Shown here: one piece after another, positions 19,501 to 28,278 of the stretch
Position numbering within the stretch: the first letter of the stretch is position 1
Layout: every line of letters begins with the position of its first letter
NCBI GenBank assembly: GCA_025451235.1
Contig: JANWKT010000008.1
Location: forward strand, 186,001-250,000
Length of the DNA stretch: 64,000 bases
Origin: Flavobacteriales bacterium
GTDB taxonomy: Bacteria; Bacteroidota; Bacteroidia; CAIKAF01
Reading direction: 5' to 3'
Translations under genes and position numbers: made by a program
The notes under the pieces: model-generated
The model's input: only the letters and a program-made list of their open reading frames with translations
Database searches by the model: none
What the model was told of the DNA's origin: nothing

Positions 19501-20013
19501 TTTCCCTGCATCATGGGTATAAAATGTGTTGATTTTTTCCGCATTGTGGCCATGTAATATTTGCAATAATTGACCATTTAAATCCCATATCTTGGTTAAA
19601 CTATCATTCGTAGTGAGAATACTTTCTCCGGTTGGACTAAAATTAGCCATATCAACCGTTCTCGTTTCTTCTTCTAAGGTAAAAAGAAGTTCTCCGGTCT
19701 TTACATTCCATATTTTTGCCGTTTGGTCGGTCGAAGAAGTAACAACTAAATTTCCATCAGGGTGAAATCTGGCACTGGAAACCGTAGAAGTATGCCCTAA
19801 TAAAGTATGAAGCAATTTACCGGTTCTAGCTTCCCATATCTTGGCTGACTCGTCCGAGGAAGCTGTTACTATTAACCTTGCATCTGGACTATATTGTGCA
19901 TAGTGTATGGATAAGGTATGTCCTATAGGTAGTCCCAATCTTAAAGATTGAGCTTTTGCGAGATGTATGGGAAAAATACAAAGTAATAATAGGAGAAGGG
20001 TTTTGTTCATCAT
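16507..20013 (-). CDS. Exported WD40-repeat / caspase (C14) fusion
   Basis: Signal peptide 'MMNKTLLLLLLCIFPIHLAKAQ' (start 20013 preferred); many 'GHTS.V.SA.FSPDGK.IVTAS.D.TAKIWD' WD40 units; 'ILIYLSGHGINW' and 'LIIDACASGR'. Confidence 0.9.
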   Translation of the reverse strand: MMNKTLLLLLLCIFPIHLAKAQSLRLGLPIGHTLSIHYAQYSPDARLIVTASSDESAKIWEARTGKLLHTLLGHTSTVSSARFHPDGNLVVTSSTDQTAKIWNVKTGELLFTLEEETRTVDMANFSPTGESILTTNDSLTKIWDLNGQLLQILHGHNAEKINTFYTHDAGKFAVINNSTVNICDIESGRVIHTLTGHYGKIHSVKFIPGTKKIATSAEDMTVKIWDIESGQLLQSFSDSISQVTRLFVVNSDSLLAYSAAGSIQIWGINTGKLIRIIEMPKNDDVLCMNMSPDKEHILTGFHGYHARVWDIHTGSLITTLGGHTSRISSAEYDSSEKRLVTTSYDGIGKIWDMQSGKILHRLIGHTELALCSAFSPDGKYVITGASDNTAKIWDAQHGTLLYTIDNGDWIRDVQFSADGLFILTASDDMMAKIWKTSNGKLVRTLNGHKSWALVASFSPDGKNIVTASLDSTAKVWNAENGNLLHHFEQNLEGIYKAAYSPNGKRIITGTTKGNAYIYDAENGKNIHILQGHNDFVSKVVYSPDGKKIITTDLKKIVKIWDAETYGLLQTIELKGLLMGVSWTTNMVISENNSQLFLNDVSTGKEILSWIAIDSIDWVVTHPSGLFDASPGAMDKLYWVQGLDIIDFFQLKERYYEPGLWEKIMKGEELRSVEGLNGKIDLYPEISLSGIDPNGNLKIDLKNRGGGIGKIKVYINGKEIADDVRPAKFEANASSISINIEVKDHPFLIIGDTNLIEVKAYNGENWVISRAESVVYVDPRKNENSNPHLYLVSIGVSDYSGNKIDLKFPSKDAEDIYNALSVGANRLFGTSQTHGYLINSTQIEKRPTKDKIKSIFEEISQKATSNDVILIYLSGHGINWGGDEGDFYFLTEEAWSASADSYNDEAIRNKSGISSSEFTNWIKKIPALKQVLIIDACASGRVVEDLVAQRDISSNTIRSLDRMKDRTGLHIITGCAADAVSYEASRYGQGVLTYSLLEGMKGVSLREGRFLDIIQWFQYARERVPILASGIGGIQEPQIISPHGSESFDVGQLEEEDKKLVPLSGIKPMYIRSNFQDEDELDDILGLGNKMDEALNEYSAKGNESTIVFVDVKEFPDAYKLIGRYKREIDKITLTLRVKQGQEVIANLTLSGSTADDIVKQLLKKINDF

Positions 20014-20159
20014 AAAGTAATCAACTAATAAAGCAACCAATTAATTGTATAAGTAATGAAGTTTCTCCCGACAATGTAGTTGGTCCCATTAGTTGTTAGT
20101 TTAGGTCTTAGAACGTAAATGTAAAAAAATAGGTGTAATCATCTAATATAAAGCCTTTC

Positions 20160-20954
20160 CTATTTACACTTTCCGGCTATTCCCAAGACATAATTTTTGA
20201 TCACATCGATCACCTTTCCTGTTCCGCTTCCTTTAAATCCCTTGATGCGGGCATAGGTGATCTTTGCTTCATATTGTTGAATCAGCTGGCCTGAGACTGG
20301 CATATAACTCCAATGCCATTTCTCTTCTTCATAACCTGTTTCCCTATCTGTTCCTTTTTTCGAATAAGGTTGGCAGAAACCATATTCATGCGCATGAGCT
20401 GTAAGCCATTCATATTCTTTTTTGCCCTGACCACTTAAAAAATAATTATCATTGAGGTTGTTGATGTCGATATCTGTGCCCCAATGATGGCGACTTGTAC
20501 CGGGCATTGAGCTATACAATAAAATATATTTTGCACGTTCAATGGTGTCTTTTACCTCTTTGGCCAGGTTTTTACCGGATACAATGGTACTTCCGGTCCA
20601 TTTGCTTTCCCAAATCCCTTTTTGAGCATAAAAATTTCGTGTGGCCGATACGATCAGCAAAGTGATCCCATCTTTTTTAGCAGCGTTGTGCATGTTTACA
20701 AAAGCCGCATACGTGTCTTTTCGAAGATATGCACTGCTTTTAGTAGTATGCTGCTGTTCAATGGGCATAAAATCAGGATGTGTGGCAGGATCAAACTGAC
20801 CCAATAAATAGTTTTCGTCTACTTCAATTTTTGGAGTATCAACAGGAAGGGTAAAAACCTGCGTATTAGGGTTAGTACTATTTTTTTGATCCAGCGCCTT
20901 GTTGGCCGAACAGTTAATTAAAAGCAAAGATGAGGTGAAGAGCAGCGTTTTCAT
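20160..20954 (-). CDS. D-alanyl-D-alanine carboxypeptidase, VanY/M15 family lipoprotein
   Basis: 'SRHHWGTDIDINN' and 'EEKWHWSYMPVSG' M15 motifs; lipobox 'LLINCS'. Confidence 0.88.
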   Translation of the reverse strand: MKTLLFTSSLLLINCSANKALDQKNSTNPNTQVFTLPVDTPKIEVDENYLLGQFDPATHPDFMPIEQQHTTKSSAYLRKDTYAAFVNMHNAAKKDGITLLIVSATRNFYAQKGIWESKWTGSTIVSGKNLAKEVKDTIERAKYILLYSSMPGTSRHHWGTDIDINNLNDNYFLSGQGKKEYEWLTAHAHEYGFCQPYSKKGTDRETGYEEEKWHWSYMPVSGQLIQQYEAKITYARIKGFKGSGTGKVIDVIKNYVLGIAGKCK

Positions 20955-20998
20955 CGTTTTTATAATATATTAGTGCTAAAATATAACATACCATCAGT

Positions 20999-22513
20999 AT
21001 GTGCAGATATTATGCCATTTATTTATTCACTTTTGTATTGCTCATAAGCTGTGGCAGTCCCCTTCAAACCAGGCCCGAATTCAAACAGGCTGAGCTGGAT
21101 ACCGCCTTTTATAATAAGTATATCCAGAAAGGTCCCGATACCAACCTATACCCTGTTTTCGTGTATACCAGTTCACAAAGAGAGCCTTCTGAAAAATTTG
21201 GCTTCTATGCACTGATGGATGGGAGCACGGACACCTGGTGGAGCAGCAATACCGGATTAAATACCGGTGAATATATTCTCATGGAGGTGAAAAATATTCC
21301 CGCCACCACCTGTAAAATTTTTATTTCCAACGATATGATCGTAGCCAGGATTGCCATGGTTTCGGTATATATCAATGATTCATTGGTAGGGAATTTTCCC
21401 TCCGGGGCGCCTATTCCTCTACCCAAAGACTTCAGGAAAATAAAAATTGTGGCAGGAGAGACGGATGGATTAAATGAAGTAAAGCTGCCTATTATCAATG
21501 ATTCTACCAGCACCATCCAGGTTACCAAAAAAAACCTGATCACCCGATACAATAGTAAACCTTTTGGTGTTTCGGAAATTGAGTTTTATGATAAGAACGG
21601 AAAAAAACTCCCCATGAGAATGCCACCGGTTCGCAAGGCCACTATTCAAGGTGCCTTTATAGCTGCACCGGAGGAAAGGTTCAATATGTTCGATGGGAAC
21701 AGTGGAACGGCTGCCTATTTCGTAAAAGCGGATGCAGAAGGCAAGATCATTTTTATTTTCCCCGATTTCACTCCTTTTACCAAGCTAAGGATCTACAATG
21801 GACCCACTGATTATTTAAATTATCCAGCAAGTGCTGAGATCGGATTTGAGATCAATGGAAAAAAACAACAGAAATATATCCTTCAACCTGGGCTAAATGA
21901 GATCAATATGACCGAGCCTTTTGTTGCACGTACCTTTACTTTATACTTTCATAAATTTGCCCCCGGTTCAAATATTGGTGGGCTGGGGGAGATCCAAGGT
22001 TTTGATGGGGCCAGGTGGTATACCATAGAACCTGATTCGATCTATCTGCGCAATACAAGATTGAAAGATTCTGTAGCGACCACTCCGTTAAGTACGATCC
22101 TAAATAATCAGGTGTCTTACGCATATGATTATACGGTTCTTAATACCGATACTTTTAAGGTAATAAATGTCAATTCTATTCCACAACAATATGTAGATAA
22201 AAGAGTATTTCAGAAGTCCACGGTGATCTTCAGATCTAATTTTACATGGGAGGCAAGTACTACAGGCAGCACCATTACTTATGGTAAAAAAGTTACATTG
22301 GTTGATTCTCAACGAAAAATGTATGGCGACTTTAAACTAGCTTCCAAGAATGCCGATCAGGTTGTGCTGAACGTTCGGTATAAGGTCACCGAAACGATCA
22401 CGGTTGATGGTAAACCATCTTCCACAAAAACAAAGGTGGTTTCAGGAAAAGCAACGATCACGAAAACCCAGTTGGTGATTGATGGATTGGTGGATATGTT
22501 GATCAGCTATTAA
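20999..22513 (+). CDS. Secreted lipoprotein with discoidin/NADase-type glycan-binding-like domains
   Basis: Lipobox 'LLISCGS'; two 'DGSTDTWWSSNTG...ILMEV' / 'MFDGNSGTAAYFV' F5/8-like blocks followed by 'SEIEFYD' / 'GEIQGFD'. Confidence 0.55.
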   Translation: MCRYYAIYLFTFVLLISCGSPLQTRPEFKQAELDTAFYNKYIQKGPDTNLYPVFVYTSSQREPSEKFGFYALMDGSTDTWWSSNTGLNTGEYILMEVKNIPATTCKIFISNDMIVARIAMVSVYINDSLVGNFPSGAPIPLPKDFRKIKIVAGETDGLNEVKLPIINDSTSTIQVTKKNLITRYNSKPFGVSEIEFYDKNGKKLPMRMPPVRKATIQGAFIAAPEERFNMFDGNSGTAAYFVKADAEGKIIFIFPDFTPFTKLRIYNGPTDYLNYPASAEIGFEINGKKQQKYILQPGLNEINMTEPFVARTFTLYFHKFAPGSNIGGLGEIQGFDGARWYTIEPDSIYLRNTRLKDSVATTPLSTILNNQVSYAYDYTVLNTDTFKVINVNSIPQQYVDKRVFQKSTVIFRSNFTWEASTTGSTITYGKKVTLVDSQRKMYGDFKLASKNADQVVLNVRYKVTETITVDGKPSSTKTKVVSGKATITKTQLVIDGLVDMLISY

Positions 22514-22530
22514 CCTGTTTAGATCCTTTT

Positions 22531-24531
22531 CTACTTCTTCTTTCCTTTATTCCCGCCCTTTTGCTGTTGCCTCATTTGCTCGGTCCTGGCTTTTTGGATC
22601 TCTTCCATCCGGGTCATCCATTTAGATTTTTTAGGAGCTTTCTTTTTGTTCTCTTCTATCTGGGCATGTAATTTTTTCTCATCGATCATGAATTTCCGGA
22701 TGAACAACATCAACAAAATACTGATCAGGTTACTTAAGAAATAATAATAGCTCAATGCAGCACTATAGCTATTGAGGAACACCAGGAATACAACCGGCAT
22801 CAGGTACATCATGATTTTCATTTGCTGTGCCTGCATACCTCCGGTAGCCGTCATCTGGCTACTGTTCATTTTGGTATAGAAAATCGTACTGATGGTCATC
22901 AACAAAGCGAATAAGCTCACGTGATTTCCATAAGCAGGAATATTAAAAGGAAGATCTAAAATTGAATCGTAGGTAGAAAGGTCATTGGCCCAAAGCAATC
23001 CTTCCTGGCGTAATTCAAAAGCACCCGGGAAGAAGGCGATCATCGCAAATAAAATTGGCATTTGCAGCAAGGCAGGAATACATCCACTCAAAGGGCTTAC
23101 GCCGGCCTTTCGGTAGAGCTGCATCACCGCTTGTTGTTTAGCCATGGCTTCTTCAGGCTTGAACTTTTCACCCAAGGCATCAATATCTGGTTTTAACAGC
23201 CTCATTTTAGCAGAGGATACAAATGTTTTATACGTAAGTGGCATAGTGATCAGTTTAATGATCAGCGTAAGCATGAGAATAATGATACCGTAGTTCCATC
23301 CAAGTTTTGCAAAGAAGTTAAATACCACAATTACCCCTAAGTTGATCCATTCTATTAGGAAGAACGAACCAATGTCGATTTGGTCTTCCAAACCAAGATC
23401 ATATTTTACCAATGTTTTTCTGTGGTTTGGTCCCAGGTACATTCTCATCTTGAATGTTTCTTTAGGAGCAAAGAGATAAGGTAATCCCAATTCGGCGGCA
23501 AAGGTTTTGTTTCGTTTCAGGTCTGCTTCTTCATGACGAGTAGTTGACATTCTATACATATTCCCCTTAAAACCGTCGTTTGGGATCAACGCCGCTGAAA
23601 AGAATTGTTGCTTGAAAGAAACCCATTTCAAGGCGAATTTTACTTCTTTCATCACCCCCTTTGTACCTTTTACTCCACCTTTTAACTGACTTACATCGCC
23701 ATCTTGCTTTTGATAATATATATTGCTGTTCTCTCTTTCTTTATCCACTTCATGTTCCTGCGAAGGGGTAGCCATGGTCCAGGTAAAAGGGATCTCACCG
23801 GTACCAGGATCGATCATTTCGTGGAGACCAACGGTATTGATGTCAAAATCGATCATGTAATTGTTACCGGAGATCGTATAATTATATTCCAGGTACTTGC
23901 TACTATCGTTATTTGCAAAAACCCTAAAGCTTAAGGTAGTTTTTTCATCCCCTTTTATTTTGGTGCTTTTCGCACGGGTAGAAAAATAAAGTTCGCTGGT
24001 TTCTATCCCTGCACCGGCAATGGGGAGGGTGGTACTAAAGTTGGTTTCATTAGGGATCCAAAGATCCAGTGTATCATTTTTCTTGGCAATAAACCGGCTG
24101 TTATAAGTTTGATATCCCAGCATCTGGGCCCTGTAGATCACTCCACCTTTTGTATTAAAGGTGAGCAGGAATTTTTCCGTTTCAACCGTGATCAGTTCTG
24201 CATTTCCAGTTCCATGGGTGGCAAAAGCCCCAAATTTACCCTTGGCATCCTGTAATTTAATTTTTTCCAGGGTATCTTTTCTTATACTATCAGGCAGATT
24301 TAATATCGTAGAATCAACATTGGCTAGGGTATCAGGAAGGGTTGCTTTTGTGAATTCAATAGAGTCGGCGATGAATTGGTTGCGTTCTGCCAATAGCACA
24401 CTGTCATTAAACCTTTTCTTTTTGGCAGCTGCCTGTTCCCTTTCCGCTTTCGTAGGCGCCATCCACCATCCCCAAGCCACCATGATCACTACGATCAGCA
24501 GGATACCAATAATCGTCTTTTTATCTTTCAT
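22531..24531 (-). CDS. yidC: Membrane protein insertase YidC
   Basis: 'MKDKKTIIGILLIVVIMVAWGWWMAP' start at 24531; C-terminal 60KD_IMP domain 'QQAVMQLYRKAGVSPLSGCIPALLQMPILFAMI'. Confidence 0.95.
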   Translation of the reverse strand: MKDKKTIIGILLIVVIMVAWGWWMAPTKAEREQAAAKKKRFNDSVLLAERNQFIADSIEFTKATLPDTLANVDSTILNLPDSIRKDTLEKIKLQDAKGKFGAFATHGTGNAELITVETEKFLLTFNTKGGVIYRAQMLGYQTYNSRFIAKKNDTLDLWIPNETNFSTTLPIAGAGIETSELYFSTRAKSTKIKGDEKTTLSFRVFANNDSSKYLEYNYTISGNNYMIDFDINTVGLHEMIDPGTGEIPFTWTMATPSQEHEVDKERENSNIYYQKQDGDVSQLKGGVKGTKGVMKEVKFALKWVSFKQQFFSAALIPNDGFKGNMYRMSTTRHEEADLKRNKTFAAELGLPYLFAPKETFKMRMYLGPNHRKTLVKYDLGLEDQIDIGSFFLIEWINLGVIVVFNFFAKLGWNYGIIILMLTLIIKLITMPLTYKTFVSSAKMRLLKPDIDALGEKFKPEEAMAKQQAVMQLYRKAGVSPLSGCIPALLQMPILFAMIAFFPGAFELRQEGLLWANDLSTYDSILDLPFNIPAYGNHVSLFALLMTISTIFYTKMNSSQMTATGGMQAQQMKIMMYLMPVVFLVFLNSYSAALSYYYFLSNLISILLMLFIRKFMIDEKKLHAQIEENKKKAPKKSKWMTRMEEIQKARTEQMRQQQKGGNKGKKK

Positions 24532-24696
24532 TTTACTAAAAAATTGCCCGCAAAGATAAGATTTATAGGACTTAAAGGGCTTTTTGTTATGCTTTTTTGC
24601 GATTATTAATAGGCGGCCTGCCGGGCAAGTATAATTAAGGCTGTGTCGCCGCAAATCCTAAGCTATACTGGGCCGCCACCGGGCGGTACGCTATAT

Positions 24697-24786
24697 CTTT
24701 TTAGTTGTTGGTTGTTTGTTGTTAGTTATTGGTTTTCGGACCATTCGGGGCTAACAACCAATAACTAACAACCAACAACTAAAAAG
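24697..24786. repeat. Low-complexity long inverted repeat
   Basis: CTTTTTAGTTGTTGGTTG(tttgttg)TTAGTTATTGGTT paired with AACCAATAACTAACAACCAACAACTAAAAAG; 31-nt arms identical apart from a 7-nt insertion. Confidence 0.85.
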
Positions 24787-24812
24787 GACACCACTCCTAT
24801 CCCTGGCCGGTT

Positions 24813-25535
24813 TTAATTGGCATCGATGAGCAAACCGGTACCGGTAAGGGTACTGTTGATGCTGGGATATCTTTTATAAGAAATGTTGCCACTACCGCTG
24901 ATAATGGCGTTTAAAAGCATCTTTACATTTACTTCTGCATTTCCTGATCCACTGAGATCCACGGTGCTGTTATTTGAACGAAGATCAAATGCATGGTAAT
25001 CACCCGATCCACTCATGAGAATGGTTTGGTCCATTACCAGCCCACTTATTTCAATGGAGCCTGTATTGTTCATATAGGCATTTAAGGTACCGATGCTAAG
25101 GTCCGAAATGAATTCGATATTTCCTGATCCCTCAGAGCGCAGTGTTAGGTTAGGAACATTGGATGGATACAATGTATCAACCGTAATATTTCCTTCATGT
25201 GTAACGATCAGCTCGGTAAAACCTGGCATTACCACGGTTGCGGTAACGTTCATATTTTGGTAAGTATTTTCATCTTTCATACCAATGCGCAATGTTCCTC
25301 CTGTGGCGGAGATCTTGATATGCTCCAATAGGTTATCATAACCCGTAACATGTACTTTTTTTGTTGTACCATACGTGATCAGCACATCGATGTTGTGATC
25401 GACGGATACCTTGGTGAAATTGGAGACCGGCGTATAGGTTTGGGTAGAAACAGCACCACTGCCGATGATTTCTCCTACACATGAGAACAAACCCATTGAA
25501 AGGATAACAATAATTAAAATGCTTAATCTATTCAT
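24813..25535 (-). CDS. Head GIN domain-containing (DUF2807) lipoprotein
   Basis: 'FTKVSVDHNIDVLITYGTTKKVHVTGYDNLLEHIKISATGGTLRIGM' followed by repeated 'SGSGN' turns; lipobox 'GLFSCVG'. Confidence 0.85.
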   Translation of the reverse strand: MNRLSILIIVILSMGLFSCVGEIIGSGAVSTQTYTPVSNFTKVSVDHNIDVLITYGTTKKVHVTGYDNLLEHIKISATGGTLRIGMKDENTYQNMNVTATVVMPGFTELIVTHEGNITVDTLYPSNVPNLTLRSEGSGNIEFISDLSIGTLNAYMNNTGSIEISGLVMDQTILMSGSGDYHAFDLRSNNSTVDLSGSGNAEVNVKMLLNAIISGSGNISYKRYPSINSTLTGTGLLIDAN

Positions 25536-25610
25536 GAAAAATCATACTGCATAAAATTAAACCGGTGATGGTTAAATTTTATAGAAGTCCATTCAAAGAT
25601 ACAAGACTAT

Positions 25611-26486
25611 TTAATTAAAGACAACTTGTAGAAAATTCATGATGGGATCTGTCATGATATGGTCACTCTCAGCACCAATATGATCATTCACTTGTTCATG
25701 ACTGAGAGAGGTGGCATCAATGATGGTGGTAGTTACTCCTATACCGTTTAAAGAATCGGAAAATTCATCCAAAACTTGCTTACGGACATTTCCACCTCTT
25801 CTGGCAAAGATAAACTGAGAGGGAATGTTTTTTCCTGGTTCTACATGTAAGGTAGGAGAGGCATTGGCCCAAACCGTGGGATTTGTTCCAAAGGCGTTGG
25901 TATAAACCCCATTTTCATCTGATCCATAGGTCATGGCATATGGAATATTATATCCTTCGGTATCAAAGCTACCGCATCCTTGAATAATGGACAGATCTAA
26001 TCCATGAGTTTGTAAATAAGTTTCATCTGTACAAACCAGGGCCGAAAGCTGTGCACCGGTACTATGGCCAAGTATGGCTATTCTGGTGGAATCACCTCCA
26101 TATTGCTGGATGTTATTGTATACCCAGGCAACGGCTTTGGCAACATCCTGAACATGTGTTGGATGTTGGATGCCACTGCCAGAAGTAGAAAGTCGGTAGT
26201 TAATGCTCACCAATAGATAACCTTGTGCTTTAAAAAGATCTTCTTTAAATTCCATCGAATTGCTTTTGTCTCCAAACACCCATGCACCTCCATGCACCCA
26301 TATAACCACCGGGGCAGGACCTGCTATACCCTCATTATAAATGTCCAGACTAAGCAGGTTAGGATCTACTCCGCTAATGGTATCGTAAGCAATGGTAAAA
26401 TCCGGGGTGCCCTTTCCTGGTTGTGGAGCACATGAGTATAATAATGTAAGAAGGGAAATAACTGCGGGCAAATAAATCCTTTTCAT
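25611..26486 (-). CDS. Alpha/beta hydrolase (esterase-like) lipoprotein
   Basis: 'PVVIWVHGGAWVFGDK', 'IAILGHSTGAQLSALV', C-terminal 'SLSHEQVNDHIG'; lipobox 'LLYSCAP'. Confidence 0.85.
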   Translation of the reverse strand: MKRIYLPAVISLLTLLYSCAPQPGKGTPDFTIAYDTISGVDPNLLSLDIYNEGIAGPAPVVIWVHGGAWVFGDKSNSMEFKEDLFKAQGYLLVSINYRLSTSGSGIQHPTHVQDVAKAVAWVYNNIQQYGGDSTRIAILGHSTGAQLSALVCTDETYLQTHGLDLSIIQGCGSFDTEGYNIPYAMTYGSDENGVYTNAFGTNPTVWANASPTLHVEPGKNIPSQFIFARRGGNVRKQVLDEFSDSLNGIGVTTTIIDATSLSHEQVNDHIGAESDHIMTDPIMNFLQVVFN

Positions 26487-26534
26487 GCTTGTTTTTATGT
26501 AAGACTTTCGAATAATCAATAGGTTTAAGGTAGA

Positions 26535-26906
26535 TCAAGCTTTTCTTTTTCTTAAACCAAGATAAGAAAAAACACCAGCTAACAGTAGGCACGCAAGATA
26601 TACTATCGACTCCCCGGTATCAATCCAGTTATTAGTCCTTTGCGGATAGACCACCGGTAAATAAAACCCGAATCCAATACCGCAGGCCGCCAAACAAAAA
26701 ACAATGATAAATTTGGAAGCCCAGTTTTTGTTTACCAACGAAATAGCAGAGATTCCCAACATCCCTGCATAGATCAATATTTCTTTTATCCAAAAATCAT
26801 CGTAAATGGGTATTTCATGAATGGTAGACCGGTAGTATTGATAAGTAGCAGACACGATAAAGCCTATGCATAAAAACAAAAAGGATATTTTATGCGGGGA
26901 TTTCAT
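26535..26906 (-). CDS. Small 4-TM membrane protein
   Basis: Four hydrophobic segments in 123 aa; overlaps the next gene start by 4 nt. Confidence 0.45.
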   Translation of the reverse strand: MKSPHKISFLFLCIGFIVSATYQYYRSTIHEIPIYDDFWIKEILIYAGMLGISAISLVNKNWASKFIIVFCLAACGIGFGFYLPVVYPQRTNNWIDTGESIVYLACLLLAGVFSYLGLRKRKA

Positions 26907-27328
26907 GGTTGAATATTAATTTTTATCCCAACTTCTACCATTGCGTAGATCTCATCCATTTCAGCATTTGTAACTGCTATACAGCCTCCTGTCCAATCTG
27001 TTTTTTTTTCTTCTGTCTGGTCACCCGTAAAATCATTTTTAAATCCGTGGATCCGGATCTGCCCTCCCGCCATTTTTCCCTGTTTTTCGGCATGCTCTTT
27101 TTCATGGGCATTTGGATATGAAATTCCCAAACTTTTGTGGAACTCACTTTTATCTGATTTATGATAGATGGTATACTCTCCTTCAGGAGTTTTGTTATCT
27201 CCCTCCAATTCTTTTTTACCTACCGGTTCTTTGCCCAACGAAATGGAATAGGTTTTAACGATTTGTTCACCACTTTTCAAATGAAGCAATCTTTGATGTT
27301 TGATCACGAATATGGAGTCGATTTTCAT
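26903..27328 (-). CDS. L,D-transpeptidase (YkuD) family protein
   Basis: 'GGQIRIHGFKNDF...DWTGGCIAVTNAEMDEIY' active-site block. Confidence 0.85.
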   Translation of the reverse strand: MKIDSIFVIKHQRLLHLKSGEQIVKTYSISLGKEPVGKKELEGDNKTPEGEYTIYHKSDKSEFHKSLGISYPNAHEKEHAEKQGKMAGGQIRIHGFKNDFTGDQTEEKKTDWTGGCIAVTNAEMDEIYAMVEVGIKINIQP

Positions 27329-27868
27329 TTACTTTTTTTCTTTTCCAATCATTCCTGCATTGAATTGCTTCGACTGTCCTTTTGGGATGGATAGACTCGT
27401 AAATCCACCACCTTTTAACATCTTAGCCGCATATACGATTTGTCCGATATGATACGGATAATGTGCCAACTGCCGATTGATGGCATCTAATACCGTATGC
27501 TTTTCACCCCGGATGGTTACGATATCTAACAATTGTTCAGGCTTTAATGCATTCAATGTATTGAACAAGCAATCCCATCCTTCATTCCATTTTTTCATCA
27601 GTTCTTCTTTTGATGGGATATCGTTTTCAAATTCGGCATCTCTTTCTCTCCAGGGTTTTTCTCCATCTTCAATAAGAAAGTTGGTCCACCGTGACAGCAT
27701 ATTTCCCCATAAGTGTTTTACAATAGTGGCAATAGAATTGGAGTCTTCGTTAAAAGATTTGAAAAGCAATTCCGGGTCTAGTTGCTCTATCGCTTTTTCG
27801 CCCAGGGATTTATAATCTACGAACCTTTTTTTAATACTATCTAGATATGTTTTGTTAGTATTCATCAC
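27329..27868 (-). CDS. DinB-like/DUF1572 family protein
   Basis: 'SNSIATIVKHLWGNMLSRWTNFLIEDGEKPWRERDAEFE' and 'LAHYPYHIGQIVYAAKML'. Confidence 0.8.
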   Translation of the reverse strand: MMNTNKTYLDSIKKRFVDYKSLGEKAIEQLDPELLFKSFNEDSNSIATIVKHLWGNMLSRWTNFLIEDGEKPWRERDAEFENDIPSKEELMKKWNEGWDCLFNTLNALKPEQLLDIVTIRGEKHTVLDAINRQLAHYPYHIGQIVYAAKMLKGGGFTSLSIPKGQSKQFNAGMIGKEKK

Positions 27869-27869
27869 T

Positions 27870-28277
27870 TCATTTTTGAATAGTTAATTTAAATGAACAT
27901 CCCTCTGCATCGGCAGTAAAGTTTATCATATAGGTAGCAGGGTTCTTTTTTGTAATATCAATCAAAGTTTCTGTTTCTGGTGGGAAATTGATTAACAATG
28001 CAGTTCCAAGCGCATAATTAGCAGAATCGTTTGGATTTGCTATGGTTGATATGCTAACGGTGGTAGGGGTAGAAAATTTCCCAAAACTGATAAAATGAAA
28101 TCGTTTGTCCTTTGTAAGGGTAATAATACGGGGCTTTTCATTTTTCATATTCATCTTATCCGGGATCTTCACTGAATAGAAAGCCGTATCACTGACAGCA
28201 GCTTTCTGTTTTGAGCCCGTACCACAAGACAAAAGAGAAAAAATTGATAAAAGGAAAAGGAATCCTGGTGTTCTCAT
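27870..28277 (-). CDS. Hypothetical lipoprotein
   Basis: Lipobox 'LLSCGTG'; packed between neighbours on the same strand. Confidence 0.5.
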   Translation of the reverse strand: MRTPGFLFLLSIFSLLSCGTGSKQKAAVSDTAFYSVKIPDKMNMKNEKPRIITLTKDKRFHFISFGKFSTPTTVSISTIANPNDSANYALGTALLINFPPETETLIDITKKNPATYMINFTADAEGCSFKLTIQK

Positions 28278-28278
28278 T

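Noticed and set aside
9076-20013. CRISPR-associated caspase (Craspase/TPR-CHAT) or gasdermin defence system
   Set aside because: No Cas genes, CRISPR array or gasdermin-like small protein nearby; the caspases carry N-terminal signal peptides, so cytoplasmic defence of that type is unlikely.
24161-24559. 132-aa ORF antisense to yidC
   Set aside because: Lies inside the yidC coding sequence; composition typical of an antisense frame.
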